From an uncultured Paracoccaceae bacterium (GTDB lineage Bacteria; Pseudomonadota; Alphaproteobacteria; Rhodobacterales; Rhodobacteraceae), in contig CALJZN010000109.1 of assembly GCA_937983405.1 (NCBI GenBank), positions 1 through 33,935 of the forward strand: 33,935 nt of DNA, read 5' to 3'. The notes under the pieces were generated by a model that saw nothing but the letters and a program-made list of their open reading frames with translations, did no database searches and was not told the DNA's origin. Positions 1 to 8,736 of this stretch are shown piece after piece (position 1 is the first letter of the stretch; the number at the start of each line of letters is the position of its first letter). Both the position numbers and the translations under genes were made by a program.

Positions 1-375
1 GCAGTCGTCGGGGCCCCTGCCACCGCTGCCGACCAAAGCGCCGACCACCCCGGTCACCATGCCGATCGGGCCCTGGGTGCAGGCGTCCTTGCCGGGCCGC
101 TTGAACACCACCACGTCGCCGCGCTCGGGCATCTCGGCCCAGATCCGGCCCTCGAACCAGTCCGGCGCGAAGGGCAGCGAGTAGTGCGAATAGCCATAGG
201 CGAATTTTGACACGAACAGATAGTCGCCCACCAGCAATGTCGGCTTCATCGAGCCCGACGGGATCGAGAACGGCTGATACAGCGCCGAGCGGAACACCAT
301 GGCGATGACCAGCGCCCAGAAGATGGTCTTCAGGGTCTCCCAGAAGCCGTCGTTCTTTGTCTGTTTGCGGGCCAT
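1..375 (-). CDS. lepB: Signal peptidase I (LepB), N-terminal part, cut by the window edge
   Basis: Type I signal peptidase, an inner-membrane serine protease that removes signal peptides from exported proteins. The ATG at 375 begins MARKQTKNDGFWETLK and is followed by one hydrophobic membrane segment (about residues 14-30). Next comes the nucleophile box SIPSGSMKPTLLVGD (serine of GSM), then a periplasmic stretch with YSHYSLPF and ERGDVVVFKRPG. The catalytic-lysine box (usually KRLIGLPGD) should come right after VVVFKRP but is not there. The last about 28 codons before the edge (roughly 1-85) read TQGPIGMVTG and onward in all-neutral residues, unlike any signal peptidase I know, and the other two minus frames do not restore it. 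The edge sequence may be a misjoin or a local divergence. It is the last visible gene of the rpoZ-rel-pdxJ-acpS run, a usual order in alphaproteobacteria. The family assignment of the N-terminal part is secure. Confidence 0.85.
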   Translation of the reverse strand, partial: MARKQTKNDGFWETLKTIFWALVIAMVFRSALYQPFSIPSGSMKPTLLVGDYLFVSKFAYGYSHYSLPFAPDWFEGRIWAEMPERGDVVVFKRPGKDACTQGPIGMVTGVVGALVGSGGRGPDDC

Positions 376-476
376 GCGGGGCGCTTTCCAATCGGGCTGT
401 TGCCGGGGGCATCGTTCTGGGGGAATTGGGTCGGGGCTATGTGCAGCCCGATCCGGGCGAAGTCAAGGCTGCGACG

Positions 477-920
477 TCAAGGCTGTGGCGGCAGGTGCGC
501 CGGTTGGTGATAGGGCGTGTCGCCGGGCACCGCCTCGATCACCACGAAGGCCTGGGCCCATGGGTGGTCGTCGGTGATGGTGACATGGATGCGCGGATGC
601 AGCCCCGGCGGCATCAGCGCCTGCAGCCGGACCGCGGCGCCGCCGGTGATCTGCATGGTCGGCTGGCCCGAGGCCAGGTTGACCACCCCCATCTCGCGCC
701 AGGCGACCCCCATGCGCAGCCCGGTCCCCAGCGCCTTCGAGCAGGCCTCCTTGGCCGCCCAGCGCTTGGCATAGGTGGCCGCGACCGCCCGCGGCCGGCG
801 CGCGGCCATGCGCCGCTCGGCGGCGGTGAACACCCGGTCGAGAAAGCGGTCGCCGAAGCGGGCGAGCGTGCCTTCGATGCGCTCGATATTGGCAAGGTCG
901 GTGCCGATCCCGAGGATCAT
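477..920 (-). CDS. acpS: Holo-[acyl-carrier-protein] synthase
   Basis: AcpS transfers 4'-phosphopantetheine from CoA to the serine of acyl carrier protein, switching on fatty acid synthesis. The 147-residue frame starts [16 protein letters not shown], the family N-terminus with the metal-binding aspartate of GTDL. The second family signature is the [16 protein letters not shown] block with the magnesium-binding glutamate. The length is normal apart from a proline-rich tail of about 12 residues ([10 protein letters not shown]). Only 12 bases separate it from pdxJ upstream, so the two are probably cotranscribed and translationally linked. The 101 bases between its stop and lepB contain no gene. 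Confidence 0.95.
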   Translation of the reverse strand: MILGIGTDLANIERIEGTLARFGDRFLDRVFTAAERRMAARRPRAVAATYAKRWAAKEACSKALGTGLRMGVAWREMGVVNLASGQPTMQITGGAAVRLQALMPPGLHPRIHVTITDDHPWAQAFVVIEAVPGDTPYHQPAHLPPQP

Positions 921-932
921 CGCCGCCCCCGC

Positions 933-1694
933 CTAGCCCCCGCGCGCTGCGTCCATCGCCCGACGCATGCCCTCGATCGCCGGACCGAGGCCCACAAAGA
1001 TCGCCTCGCCGATCAGGAAATGGCCGATGTTGAGCTCGCGCAGCTCCGGAATCGCCGCCACCGGCCCCACCGTCTCGTAGGTCAGCCCGTGGCCGGCATG
1101 CACCTCAAGCCCCAGCGCCGCCGCCCGGGCCGCCTCGGCGCGCAGGCGCGCGAGTTCGGCATCGCGCTCGGCCAGGCGCCCCTCGTGGTGCAGGTCGCAG
1201 TAGGCGCCGGTGTGCAGCTCCACAACCGCGGCGCCCACGCGGCGGGCGGCCTCGATCTGTGCGGGATCGGCGGCAACGAACAGCGACACCCGGCAGCCCG
1301 CCGCAGCGAGGGGCGCGATGAAGTCGGCAAGCCGCGCCTCCTCGCGCAGGACGTCGAGGCCGCCTTCGGTCGTGCGTTCTTCGCGCCGCTCGGGCACAAG
1401 GCAGACGGCATGGGGGCGATGCCGCAAGGCGATGGCCTGCATCTCCTCGGTCGCCGCCATCTCGAGGTTCAGCGGCAGGCGCAGGGCCGCCATCAGCCGG
1501 GCGATGTCGTCGTCCGAGATGTGGCGGCGATCCTCGCGCAGATGGGCGGTGACGCCGTCGGCCCCCGCCGCCTCGGCCAGCCTAGCGGCGCGCACCGGGT
1601 CGGGATAGGCAGTGCCGCGGGCATTGCGCACGGTCGCCACATGGTCGATGTTCACGCCAAGGCGCAGGTCGCGCCGTCTGCCTGTTTCTGCCAT
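933..1694 (-). CDS. pdxJ: Pyridoxine 5'-phosphate synthase
   Basis: PdxJ condenses 1-deoxy-D-xylulose 5-phosphate with 3-amino-2-oxopropyl phosphate to give pyridoxine 5'-phosphate in DXP-dependent vitamin B6 synthesis. The 253-residue product has the family hallmarks: [17 protein letters not shown] near the N-terminus, [16 protein letters not shown], an ELHTGAYC block in the middle and a C-terminal [16 protein letters not shown]. It is full length. The ATG at 1694 is preceded by a purine-rich GGGAAGGGG ribosome-binding site. pdxJ next to acpS is a widely conserved pair in Proteobacteria, and here it follows rel and a DUF2062 gene on the same strand. Confidence 0.96.
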   Translation of the reverse strand: MAETGRRRDLRLGVNIDHVATVRNARGTAYPDPVRAARLAEAAGADGVTAHLREDRRHISDDDIARLMAALRLPLNLEMAATEEMQAIALRHRPHAVCLVPERREERTTEGGLDVLREEARLADFIAPLAAAGCRVSLFVAADPAQIEAARRVGAAVVELHTGAYCDLHHEGRLAERDAELARLRAEAARAAALGLEVHAGHGLTYETVGPVAAIPELRELNIGHFLIGEAIFVGLGPAIEGMRRAMDAARGG

Positions 1695-1748
1695 GGAGCG
1701 CCCCTTCCCGTCGTGGCCGGCAGCCCCCGGCGGGCGCGGCCGACGCGA

Positions 1749-2513
1749 CTATCCCCTCGGCAGCGGCGAATGTCCATCCTGCGGCACGGGCGATCCGTCG
1801 ATGGCCCGGGGCGGCGCGCCGCCCTCCGGCCCCGCCGGCCCGCCGCCAAGCCCGCCGCCAAGCCCGCCGCCGCCGGCCGCCGCGGCACGTTCGGCCATCG
1901 CCTCGCGGATGCGCTCGAAGCGCTCGCGCAGCTTCTTCCTGCGCCGCGCCTGATAGGCCCGCACCAGCGGCACGGTCACGAAATAGCCCACAAGGCCCGT
2001 CAGCGTGCCCGGAATGATGCCGCCCACGAGGTAGGGCAGGAACACCCGCTCGTAGAAGCGCGCCAGGCTGGACCAGTGCGTGGGCTCGCCGGAGACCACC
2101 GCGACGAGGTTGTGCCACAGCTCGGACCCCGCCCGCGAGAACGCCGCCATGATCTGCGGGAAGTTGAGGTTGCCTTCGTAGCCCAGCAGCCAGTTGCCGG
2201 TGCCCAGCGCCGAGCCCGCGATGAACGGGAAGGTGAGCGGATTGCCGAGGAAGGTCGCCAGAAGCGACGCCAGGATATTGGCGCGAACCGCATAGCCGAT
2301 CAGCGCGGCGATGAGGAAGTGGAAGCCGAACAGCGGTGTGAACGACGCAAGAATCCCCGCGAACATGCCGCGCGCGATTCGCTGCGGCTCGTCGGGCAGA
2401 CGGCGCATGCGGTGCCAGATGTAGCTGGCCGCCCTGCCCCAGCCGCCCCTGGGATAGAAGAGCTGGCCGAGGCGCTGAAGGAATGTCCGGGGCGTCCGCC
2501 GCTTGAAGACCAC
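1749..2513 (-). CDS. DUF2062-domain membrane protein
   Basis: A 254-residue inner-membrane protein of the DUF2062 family, whose function is not established. After a basic N-terminus (MVFKRRTPRTFLQRL), the family core includes GMFAGILASFTPLFGFHF, then a second hydrophobic block with LASLLATFLGNPLTFPFIAG, and a third segment near VGGIIPGTLTGLVGYF. The C-terminus is basic and ends in a glycine-rich repeat-like tail (GGGLGGGLGGGPAGP). It lies 20 bases after the rel stop and 54 bases before pdxJ, so it is probably part of the same operon. Small DUF2062 genes at this position are familiar in Rhodobacteraceae. I can name the domain but not the role. Confidence 0.88.
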   Translation of the reverse strand: MVFKRRTPRTFLQRLGQLFYPRGGWGRAASYIWHRMRRLPDEPQRIARGMFAGILASFTPLFGFHFLIAALIGYAVRANILASLLATFLGNPLTFPFIAGSALGTGNWLLGYEGNLNFPQIMAAFSRAGSELWHNLVAVVSGEPTHWSSLARFYERVFLPYLVGGIIPGTLTGLVGYFVTVPLVRAYQARRRKKLRERFERIREAMAERAAAAGGGGLGGGLGGGPAGPEGGAPPRAIDGSPVPQDGHSPLPRG

Positions 2514-2533
2514 CTTGCGCCTCCCCCTCCCGC

Positions 2534-4654
2534 TCAGGGCTTGCGTTTCAGGTCGCGGATGCGTTCGATCTCGGCCACGTCGCTTTCGGCCTCGAGCGCC
2601 GTCATCACCATGTGCAGATGCTCCACATCGCGCAGGTCCACGTCAACGATCAGGCGGTAGAAGTCCGGTTTGCGGTCGATGAACTGCAGATCCGAGATAT
2701 TGGCCTTGTGATCGCCGATCAAGCTGCAGATGCGCCCCAGCGCGCCCACGGCGTTGGAAATCGTGAGACCGAGGCTGACGGTGTGCACCGGCGGATGCCG
2801 CCCGGAATGCCAGCGCAGGTCCACCCAGCGCTCGGGCGCATCCTCGAACTCGCTCAGCGCGGCGCAGTCGATGGCGTGCACGATCACGCCCTGGCCGCGG
2901 TAGGTGATGCCGACGATGCGCTCGCCCGGAACCGGCTGGCAGCAGGACGCCCGCTTGAACGGCTCGGCCGGTGGCAGGCCGGCCACGGGGCGGCGGGCGT
3001 CCACCTCCTCGGCCGGCTGCAGCGCAAGCTCGGGATAGATCGCCTCGACCACCGCGCGGGCGCTGAGATCGGCACTGCCGATGCGTGCCAGCAGCTCGGT
3101 CGCGCCGGGCAGTCCCAACGTGCGCGCAGCGGTGCCGAGCGCCTTGTCGCTGACCCGCCGGCCCACGGCCTCGAATGCCACCCGGGCAAGCTCGCGCCCG
3201 AGCTTCACGAAGCGGTCGCGGTCCTCCTCGCGCAAGCTGCGGCGGATCGCGGCCTTGGCGCGGCCGGTCGTGACGATGTCGATCCAGGTCGCCTGCGGGC
3301 GCTGCCCCTCGGCGGTGATGATCTCGACCGACTGGCCGTTCTTCAGCCGCGTCCACAGCGGCACGCGGATGCCGTCGACCTTGGCCGAGACGCAGGCGTT
3401 GCCGACCTTGGTGTGCACCGCATAGGCGAAGTCGAGCGGTGTGGCGCCGCGCGGCAACTGGATCACGTCGCCCTTGGGCGTGAAGCAGAACACCTGGTCG
3501 GCGTACATCTCGAGCTTGACATGCTCGAGGAAGGCATCGTGGTCGTCGGCCGCGTCCAGCCGCTCGGTCAGCGCGGCGATCCACTTCGCGGGGTCCACGG
3601 CAAAGGGGTTTTCGGCCCGCTCGCCGTCGCGATAGGCCCAGTGCGCGGCGATGCCGGCCTCGGCGACCTCGTGCATCTCGCGGGTGCGGATCTGCACCTC
3701 GACGCGCTTGCCGTCGCGGCCCGAGACCGTGGTGTGGATCGAGCGGTAGCCGTTGGATTTCGGCTGGCTGATGTAGTCCTTGAAGCGCCCCGGCACCGCC
3801 CGCCAGCGCTGGTGGATCACGCCCAGGATGCGATAGCAGTCGGCCTCGGTCCGGGTGATGACGCGAAAGCCGTAGATGTCGGACAGACGCGAGAACTCGA
3901 GCTGTTTTTCCTTCATCTTGCGCCAGATCGAATAGGGCTTCTTGGCCCGGCCGTAGACGTCGGCCTCGATCCCGGCCTTCTCGAGCTCGGCGCGGATGTC
4001 GTTGGTGATCTTGGGGATCACATCGCCCGAGTCGCGCTGCAGCGTGATGAAGCGGCGGATGATCGAGGCCCGCGCCTCGGGGTTGAGCACCCGGAAGGCA
4101 AGATCCTCGAGCTCCTCGCGCATCCACTGCATGCCCATCCGCCCGGCGAGCGGGGCGTAGATCTCCATCGTCTCGCGCGCCTTCTGGGCCTGCTTGGCCG
4201 GCGGCAGCGACTTGATCGTGCGCATGTTGTGCAGACGGTCGGCCAGCTTGACGAGGATCACGCGAAGGTCCTTGGACATCGCGATCAAGAGCTTGCGGAC
4301 GTTCTCCGCCTCCTTCGCCTCGGACGAGGTCAGCTGGAGATGGGTGAGCTTCGTCACCCCGTTCACGAGCTCGGCGACCTCCTCGCCGAACTGTGCGGCA
4401 ATGTCCTCGCGCGTTGCCCGGGTGTCCTCGACCGTGTCGTGCAGCAGGGCGGTCACGATCGAGGCGTCGTCGAGCCGCATCTCGGTCAGAAGGGCGGCGA
4501 CCGCGACGGGATGCGTGAAGTAGGGCTCGCCGGACTGCCGCGCCTGACCCTCGTGCATCCGCCGGCCGAAGGCATAGGCGCGGCGGATCAGCCCGGCATC
4601 GCACCGGGGGTTGTAGTTGCGGACCAGCGCGACGAGGTCCTCGACCTCGATCAT
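2534..4654 (-). CDS. rel: Bifunctional (p)ppGpp synthase/hydrolase
   Basis: Rel/SpoT-type enzyme that makes and degrades the stringent-response alarmone (p)ppGpp in the cytoplasm. Domains in order: the HD hydrolase domain (about residues 30-180) with an intact HDTVED motif near residue 72; the synthetase domain (about 220-350) with YGRAKKPYSIWRKM, DIYGFRVIT and NGYRSIHTTV; the TGS domain (about 380-445) starting VFCFTPKGDVIQLPRG; and a C-terminal ACT domain (about 630-705). The synthetase carries an RFKD sequence, the RxKD type of bifunctional enzymes. I chose the ATG at 4654 (MIEVEDLVALVRNYNP) because homologues start there; an in-frame ATG at 4693 would add 13 residues. The length of 706 is normal. 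It lies just downstream of rpoZ, as in most Proteobacteria. Confidence 0.96.
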   Translation of the reverse strand: MIEVEDLVALVRNYNPRCDAGLIRRAYAFGRRMHEGQARQSGEPYFTHPVAVAALLTEMRLDDASIVTALLHDTVEDTRATREDIAAQFGEEVAELVNGVTKLTHLQLTSSEAKEAENVRKLLIAMSKDLRVILVKLADRLHNMRTIKSLPPAKQAQKARETMEIYAPLAGRMGMQWMREELEDLAFRVLNPEARASIIRRFITLQRDSGDVIPKITNDIRAELEKAGIEADVYGRAKKPYSIWRKMKEKQLEFSRLSDIYGFRVITRTEADCYRILGVIHQRWRAVPGRFKDYISQPKSNGYRSIHTTVSGRDGKRVEVQIRTREMHEVAEAGIAAHWAYRDGERAENPFAVDPAKWIAALTERLDAADDHDAFLEHVKLEMYADQVFCFTPKGDVIQLPRGATPLDFAYAVHTKVGNACVSAKVDGIRVPLWTRLKNGQSVEIITAEGQRPQATWIDIVTTGRAKAAIRRSLREEDRDRFVKLGRELARVAFEAVGRRVSDKALGTAARTLGLPGATELLARIGSADLSARAVVEAIYPELALQPAEEVDARRPVAGLPPAEPFKRASCCQPVPGERIVGITYRGQGVIVHAIDCAALSEFEDAPERWVDLRWHSGRHPPVHTVSLGLTISNAVGALGRICSLIGDHKANISDLQFIDRKPDFYRLIVDVDLRDVEHLHMVMTALEAESDVAEIERIRDLKRKP

Positions 4655-4721
4655 CCGGTTCGGCTCGCGCGTGGGCGCAAGGGTGCCGGGCACGTCCGCC
4701 TGCCCCCCTCCGACCCGGGCC

Positions 4722-5075
4722 TCAGCCCTGGCCTTGGGCCTCCATGAGGGCGCGCAACAGGCGCTCCTCGGACATGTCGTCCTGCACCGGGCGGTCCAGC
4801 TCGGCGCCCATCAGCAGCGCCATCTGGTCGTCCTCGGGCACGTCCACCTCGATCTGGGTCTGGAAGCTCGCGATCATGCGCTCGCGCAGCGCGTCGGCCG
4901 GCTGCGTCTCGTCGGCGATCTCGCGCAGCGCGACGACCGGATTCTTGTCGTTGTCGCGCTCGACGGTGATGGGACTGCCCGCGGCGATCTCGCGCGCCCG
5001 GTGGGCGGCCAGAAGCACCAGCTCGAAGCGATTGGGAACCTTGTCGACGCAGTCCTCAACGGTGACCCGGGCCAT
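4722..5075 (-). CDS. rpoZ: DNA-directed RNA polymerase omega subunit
   Basis: The omega subunit helps assemble RNA polymerase and takes part in the ppGpp response in many Proteobacteria. The 117-residue product starts [20 protein letters not shown], followed by [12 protein letters not shown] and [11 protein letters not shown], all typical of omega. The open frame extends 46 codons upstream of this ATG, but that extension is cysteine-rich and unlike the family. The ATG at 5075 has a GGAG ribosome-binding site a few bases upstream. It is the first gene of the rpoZ-rel-DUF2062-pdxJ-acpS-lepB run and is divergent from the NYN gene at 5330. Confidence 0.96.
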   Translation of the reverse strand: MARVTVEDCVDKVPNRFELVLLAAHRAREIAAGSPITVERDNDKNPVVALREIADETQPADALRERMIASFQTQIEVDVPEDDQMALLMGAELDRPVQDDMSEERLLRALMEAQGQG

Positions 5076-5107
5076 GGCGACTCCATCCGGCAGCAGCGAG
5101 ACCACGT

Positions 5108-5136
5108 TTGGTAGGCGCAGAATCAGGGCTTGACAA
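5108..5136 (-). promoter_or_regulatory. Candidate promoter of the rpoZ operon
   Basis: Reading the minus strand, TTGTCA (complement of 5131-5136; 5 of 6 matches to the -35 consensus) is followed after 17 bases by TACCAA (complement of 5108-5113), a weak -10. The predicted start would be near 5101, giving a leader of about 25 bases before the rpoZ ATG at 5075. This is a pattern match only. Confidence 0.4.
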
Positions 5137-5329
5137 GGGCAAAAGCAGCCTTGGCCTGCACAAGCGCGGGCCGACCTGTCCTTTTGGTCAGGTCCTGCCA
5201 CAAGGGTTAACATGCGCCTTGCGGTCGCGATGCATTCCTTTAGGTTTCGAACTTCACGGCAGACCCCGGCGACGCGGGCAACGTCGCGCCGCGGACAGAA
5301 CGACGTCCCGGGGCATGAAAGGACGCTTC

Positions 5330-5941
5330 ATGTTCTACAAGGACGAACGGTTGGCGATCTTCATCGACGGGTCCAACCTCTATGCGGCGGCGCGGTCGCT
5401 GGGCTTCGACATCGACTACAAGCTCCTGCGACAGGAGTTCATGCGGCGCGGCAAGCTGGTGCGCGCGTTCTACTACACCGCGCTGCTCGAGACCGAGGAT
5501 TATTCGCCGATCCGCCCGCTGATCGACTGGCTGCACTACAACGGCTACACGCTCGTCACCAAGCCCGCGCGCGAGTACACCGACGCGCTCGGCCGCCGGA
5601 AGGTCAGGGGCAACATGGACATCGAGCTTGCGGTCGACGCGATGGAACTGGCGCCGCGGATGGACCATGCCGTTCTGTTCTCGGGCGACGGCGATTTCCG
5701 GCCGCTGGTGGAAAGCCTGCAGCGCCAGGGGGTGCGGGTGTCGGTGGTCTCGACCATCCGCACCTCGCCGCCCATGATCGCCGACGAGCTGCGCCGCCAG
5801 GCCGACAACTTCATCGAGCTCGACGAGCTGCGCGAGGTGATCGGCCGCCCCCCGCGCGAGCCGCGCGAGCCGCGTGACGCGCGGCCCGAACGCGACCAGC
5901 GGCCCGAGCGCGAGGAGGGCGCCCCCCCCGCGGCGGACTGA
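5330..5941 (+). CDS. NYN-domain (LabA-like, PIN-fold) protein
   Basis: A 203-residue protein with a NYN domain, a PIN-like nuclease fold. Known members are putative metal-dependent ribonucleases acting in the cytoplasm. The acidic positions expected in the fold are visible: FIDGSNLY near residue 12, NMDIELAVDAM in the middle and FSGDGDFRPLVES further on. The frame is open from 5108, but homologues begin near MFYKDERLAIFIDGSN. An AAAGGA ribosome-binding site lies seven bases before the ATG at 5330; an ATG at 5315 is the alternative. The last 35 or so residues are a charged, proline/arginine-rich tail (PREPREPRDARPERD) that is probably disordered. It is divergent from rpoZ, and the 254-base gap holds the promoters. 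The RNA target is unknown. Confidence 0.85.
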   Translation: MFYKDERLAIFIDGSNLYAAARSLGFDIDYKLLRQEFMRRGKLVRAFYYTALLETEDYSPIRPLIDWLHYNGYTLVTKPAREYTDALGRRKVRGNMDIELAVDAMELAPRMDHAVLFSGDGDFRPLVESLQRQGVRVSVVSTIRTSPPMIADELRRQADNFIELDELREVIGRPPREPREPRDARPERDQRPEREEGAPPAAD

Positions 5942-5953
5942 TCCGCGCCGCCG

Positions 5954-5967
5954 GGTGCGCGCGCACC
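5954..5967. repeat. 14-base perfect palindrome between the NYN gene and ispH
   Basis: GGTGCGC followed directly by GCGCACC. It can form a GC-rich hairpin 13 bases after the NYN stop. There is no T-tract, so it is only a possible RNA-stability or termination element. Confidence 0.3.
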
Positions 5968-6028
5968 GCTGGACGCGGGGCCCGCGGCGCCCTAGGGTCA
6001 GATCCGAGAGCATCCGCCGGGTTTCGCC

Positions 6029-6985
6029 ATGACCGACCGACCGCCCCTGACGCTGTATCTTGCCGCGCCGCGCGGCTTCTGCGCCGGCGTGGACCGGGCG
6101 ATCAAGATCGTCGAGATGGCGCTCGAGAAATGGGGGGCGCCGGTCTATGTGCGCCACGAGATCGTGCACAACCGCCATGTCGTGGACGGGCTGCGCGCCA
6201 AGGGCGCGGTGTTCGTCGAGGAGCTCGATGCCTGCCCCGACGACCGGCCGGTGATCTTCTCGGCCCATGGGGTGCCCAAATCCGTGCCGGCCGAGGCCGC
6301 GCGGCGCAACATGATCCATGTCGATGCCACCTGCCCGCTGGTCTCGAAGGTGCATATCGAGGCCGAGCGCCACAACGCCAACGGCCTGCAGATCGTCATG
6401 ATCGGCCACGCCGGCCACCCCGAGACGGTGGGCACGATGGGCCAGCTGCCGCCGGGCGAGGTGCTGCTGGTCGAGACCCCGGCCGATGTCGCGGCGCTTG
6501 CGGTGCGCGACCCTGCGCGGCTGGCCTACATCACCCAGACGACGCTGTCGGTGGACGACACCGCGGCGGTGGTCGCGGCGCTGCGCGCGCGCTTTCCCGC
6601 GATCGTCGGGCCGCACAAGGAGGACATCTGCTATGCCACCACCAACCGCCAGGAGGCGGTGAAGGCGATGGCCCCCCGGATCGACGCGCTCTTGGTGATC
6701 GGCGCGCCCAATTCGTCGAACTCGCTTCGGCTGGTCGAGGTCGGGCGGACGGCGGGCTGCGCCTATGCCCAGCTCATCCAGCGCGCGGACGAGATCGACT
6801 GGCGTGCGCTGTCCGGCGCGCGTGCGGTGGGGCTGACCGCCGGCGCCAGCGCGCCCGAGGTGCTGGTCGAGGAGGTCATCGCCGCCTTCGCCGCGCGCTA
6901 CGCGGTGACGCGCGAGACGGTGGAAACCGCGGTCGAGCGGGTGGAGTTCAAGCTTCCCCGTATCCTGCGCGAGGCCGCAGCATGA
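6029..6985 (+). CDS. ispH: 4-Hydroxy-3-methylbut-2-enyl diphosphate reductase
   Basis: IspH carries out the last step of the MEP isoprenoid pathway, reducing HMBPP to IPP and DMAPP with an iron-sulfur cluster. The 318-residue product has the three cluster cysteines in their usual places: [13 protein letters not shown] near the N-terminus, [13 protein letters not shown] near residue 100 and [12 protein letters not shown] near residue 197. [14 protein letters not shown] and [17 protein letters not shown] complete the signature. It is full length and undamaged. The stop overlaps the start of the next gene in an ATGA, so the pair is translationally coupled. Confidence 0.97.
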   Translation: MTDRPPLTLYLAAPRGFCAGVDRAIKIVEMALEKWGAPVYVRHEIVHNRHVVDGLRAKGAVFVEELDACPDDRPVIFSAHGVPKSVPAEAARRNMIHVDATCPLVSKVHIEAERHNANGLQIVMIGHAGHPETVGTMGQLPPGEVLLVETPADVAALAVRDPARLAYITQTTLSVDDTAAVVAALRARFPAIVGPHKEDICYATTNRQEAVKAMAPRIDALLVIGAPNSSNSLRLVEVGRTAGCAYAQLIQRADEIDWRALSGARAVGLTAGASAPEVLVEEVIAAFAARYAVTRETVETAVERVEFKLPRILREAAA

Positions 6986-7428
6986 GCGCGATCCCGCGGC
7001 CTGCGCTGCTGCTTGGGCTCGGCGGGGTCATCCCCTTCGTCTGGGGCGCCCTGACGGTGCTCGACCCAGGCCTGCGGGCGACGACCGTCGAGCTTGCGGG
7101 CGCGCGATTTGCCGGCGTGGCGTTGCTGGCGGGCTGGGGCATGGTGATCCTGTGCTTCATGGCCGGCGTGCACTGGGGCTTTGCCGCCCGGGCCGGCGGC
7201 CGGACGGCGGCCTACGCGCTGTCGGTTGCCCCGGCCGTCTGGGCGTTCTTCTTTGCCGGCGGCGGCGGGGCGGCGGCCCTGTCGGCGCTGCTGGTGGGGT
7301 TCCTCGCGCTGCTTGTGATCGATGTGCAGTTCGGCCAGTGGGGGATGACCCCGCCGTGGTGGCTGCGGCTGCGCCTGCTGCTGACCGCGCTGGTGGTCGC
7401 CTGCCTCGCGCTGGGGCTCTATGCCTGA
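6982..7428 (+). CDS. DUF3429-family small membrane protein
   Basis: A 148-residue integral membrane protein with about four to five hydrophobic segments, starting [19 protein letters not shown]. It contains [11 protein letters not shown] between two helices and a [18 protein letters not shown] stretch before the last helix, matching the DUF3429 pattern as I know it. The function is unknown. It overlaps ispH by four bases (ATGA) and rnhA by eight bases, so the three genes look like one translationally coupled unit. This ispH-to-rnhA arrangement is common in Rhodobacteraceae. Confidence 0.8.
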   Translation: MSAIPRPALLLGLGGVIPFVWGALTVLDPGLRATTVELAGARFAGVALLAGWGMVILCFMAGVHWGFAARAGGRTAAYALSVAPAVWAFFFAGGGGAAALSALLVGFLALLVIDVQFGQWGMTPPWWLRLRLLLTALVVACLALGLYA

Positions 7429-7897
7429 GCTCATCGCCTTCACCGACGGCGCCTGTTCGGGCAATCCCGGCCCCGGCGGCTGGGGCGCGGTGCTGCAGGC
7501 GCGCGACGGCGACATCGTGCTTAAAGAGCGCGAGTTGTCGGGGGGCGAGCCCGCCACCACCAACAACCGCATGGAACTCATGGCCGCGATCGCCGCGCTC
7601 GAGGCGCTGGAGCGGCCCGCGACGATCACGGTCGTGACCGACAGCGCCTATCTGCGCTCGGGCGTCACCAGCTGGATTCACAGCTGGAAGCGCAACGGCT
7701 GGAAGACGGCCGACCGCAAGCCGGTGAAGAACGAGGATCTCTGGCGCCGTCTCGACGCCGCCGCCGCCCGACACAGCGTTGCCTGGGACTGGGTGAAGGG
7801 CCACGCCGGCCACCCCGAGAACGAGCGGGCCGATGCGCTGGCCCGGGCGGCCATGGCCCCCTTCCGCCCGGCCCGCCGCGGCAGCGGCGCGGCGTGA
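7421..7897 (+). CDS. rnhA: Ribonuclease HI
   Basis: RNase HI cuts the RNA strand of RNA-DNA hybrids, removing R-loops and primers. The 158-residue product has all catalytic acids: Asp9 in [16 protein letters not shown], Glu52 in NNRMELMAA, Asp74 in VVTDSAYL and Asp138 in NERADALA, plus His128 in [11 protein letters not shown]. The length is normal. The start overlaps the upstream gene by eight bases. It converges with the hypothetical gene ending at 7914, only 16 bases away. Confidence 0.97.
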   Translation: MPELIAFTDGACSGNPGPGGWGAVLQARDGDIVLKERELSGGEPATTNNRMELMAAIAALEALERPATITVVTDSAYLRSGVTSWIHSWKRNGWKTADRKPVKNEDLWRRLDAAAARHSVAWDWVKGHAGHPENERADALARAAMAPFRPARRGSGAA

Positions 7898-7913
7898 TCG
7901 CGCGGCGCCGGCC

Positions 7914-8588
7914 TCAGAACGCACGCCAGAGCATCAGGCCGAAGCGGCGGCTGCGGTCGTGCCCGATCTCGTGGACATGCTCCACCACCAGATGCGTCCC
8001 CGGCGCCACCCGCAGCGCCAGCGCCGGGGTCAGCGTGACCAAGCGGCGTCCGCCCACGCCGTAGGCGCCGAGCGACAGCATCGCCGCGGTCCGCCCGCCG
8101 AAGGCCCGCAAGCCGCCCTGGACGAAAACGTCCGTCGCCGGCGACCCGCCGCCGAGCGGGATTTCCGCCGCCAGCGACAGCCGCAGCCAGCCGCCGTCGA
8201 GCGGCCGGGCAAAGCCGCGACCGACGTGCAGCGCCGGGCGCAGCCGGGCCGCGCCGGTGACCGGCAGCACCAGCGACAGCCCCGCGGCCAGCGGGGTCGC
8301 TGCCCCGGGCGGGGTCAGCGCAAGGGCCAGGCCCGCCTCGCCGGATAGCCCCGCATCCGGTCCCGCCCGCCGCTCGATCTTGCCCGCGAAGGTCAGCCGC
8401 GGCGTCCGCCCGAATTCGGCGTAGACGCCGGCACGCTGTGCCGCCCCGCGGTCGGAACGCACGGCGGCAAGGCCGAAGGACAAAAACGTCGCCCCCTGTC
8501 CGCGCGGCCACGGCCCGGCCGCCGCCGTGCCCGCCACCAGGCAGACCGCAACGGCGGCAAGGAGCCGGCAGAGGACGGCGTGGCACAT
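7914..8588 (-). CDS. Secreted or outer-membrane hypothetical protein
   Basis: A 224-residue protein of unknown function. It begins with a clear signal peptide (MCHAVLCRLLAAVAVCLVAGTAAA, probable cleavage before GPWPRGQG). The mature part alternates polar and hydrophobic residues with many glycines, for example RLTFAGKIERRAG, GLSLVLPVTGAARLR and RLSLAAEIPLGGG, and ends with FGLMLWRAF. Such short amphipathic strands ending in phenylalanine suggest a small outer-membrane beta-barrel, but this is inference. It is divergent from the TetR-type gene at 8737 with 148 bases between them, so the regulator may control it. Confidence 0.65.
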   Translation of the reverse strand: MCHAVLCRLLAAVAVCLVAGTAAAGPWPRGQGATFLSFGLAAVRSDRGAAQRAGVYAEFGRTPRLTFAGKIERRAGPDAGLSGEAGLALALTPPGAATPLAAGLSLVLPVTGAARLRPALHVGRGFARPLDGGWLRLSLAAEIPLGGGSPATDVFVQGGLRAFGGRTAAMLSLGAYGVGGRRLVTLTPALALRVAPGTHLVVEHVHEIGHDRSRRFGLMLWRAF

Positions 8589-8711
8589 GGCCGAAGCGTG
8601 GTCCGGGCAAGGTTAACGCCCGGTTAAGGCGCGGTGCCCGGGCGGGGACGGCGTGAAGGCGTGCCGCCGTCGCACCCGGGATCGCCGCCGCAACGTCCCT
8701 CTGGTATACGC

Positions 8712-8723
8712 ACGAATGTTCGT
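8712..8723. promoter_or_regulatory. Palindrome in the TetR-gene promoter, probable operator
   Basis: ACGAA-TG-TTCGT, a perfect inverted repeat with a two-base centre, ends 13 bases before the regulator's ATG at 8737. TetR-family proteins usually repress their own promoters by binding such sites. Binding by this protein is inferred from position only. Confidence 0.45.
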
Positions 8724-8736
8724 TTAACGTATCGAC

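Noticed and set aside
357-4747. Two plus-strand open frames over 700 codons long opposite the acpS-pdxJ-rel genes
   Set aside because: Same shadow effect; the minus-strand genes are unambiguous core genes.
5954-5967. Intrinsic terminator after the NYN gene
   Set aside because: The hairpin is perfect but lacks a following T-run, so it is listed only as a palindrome.
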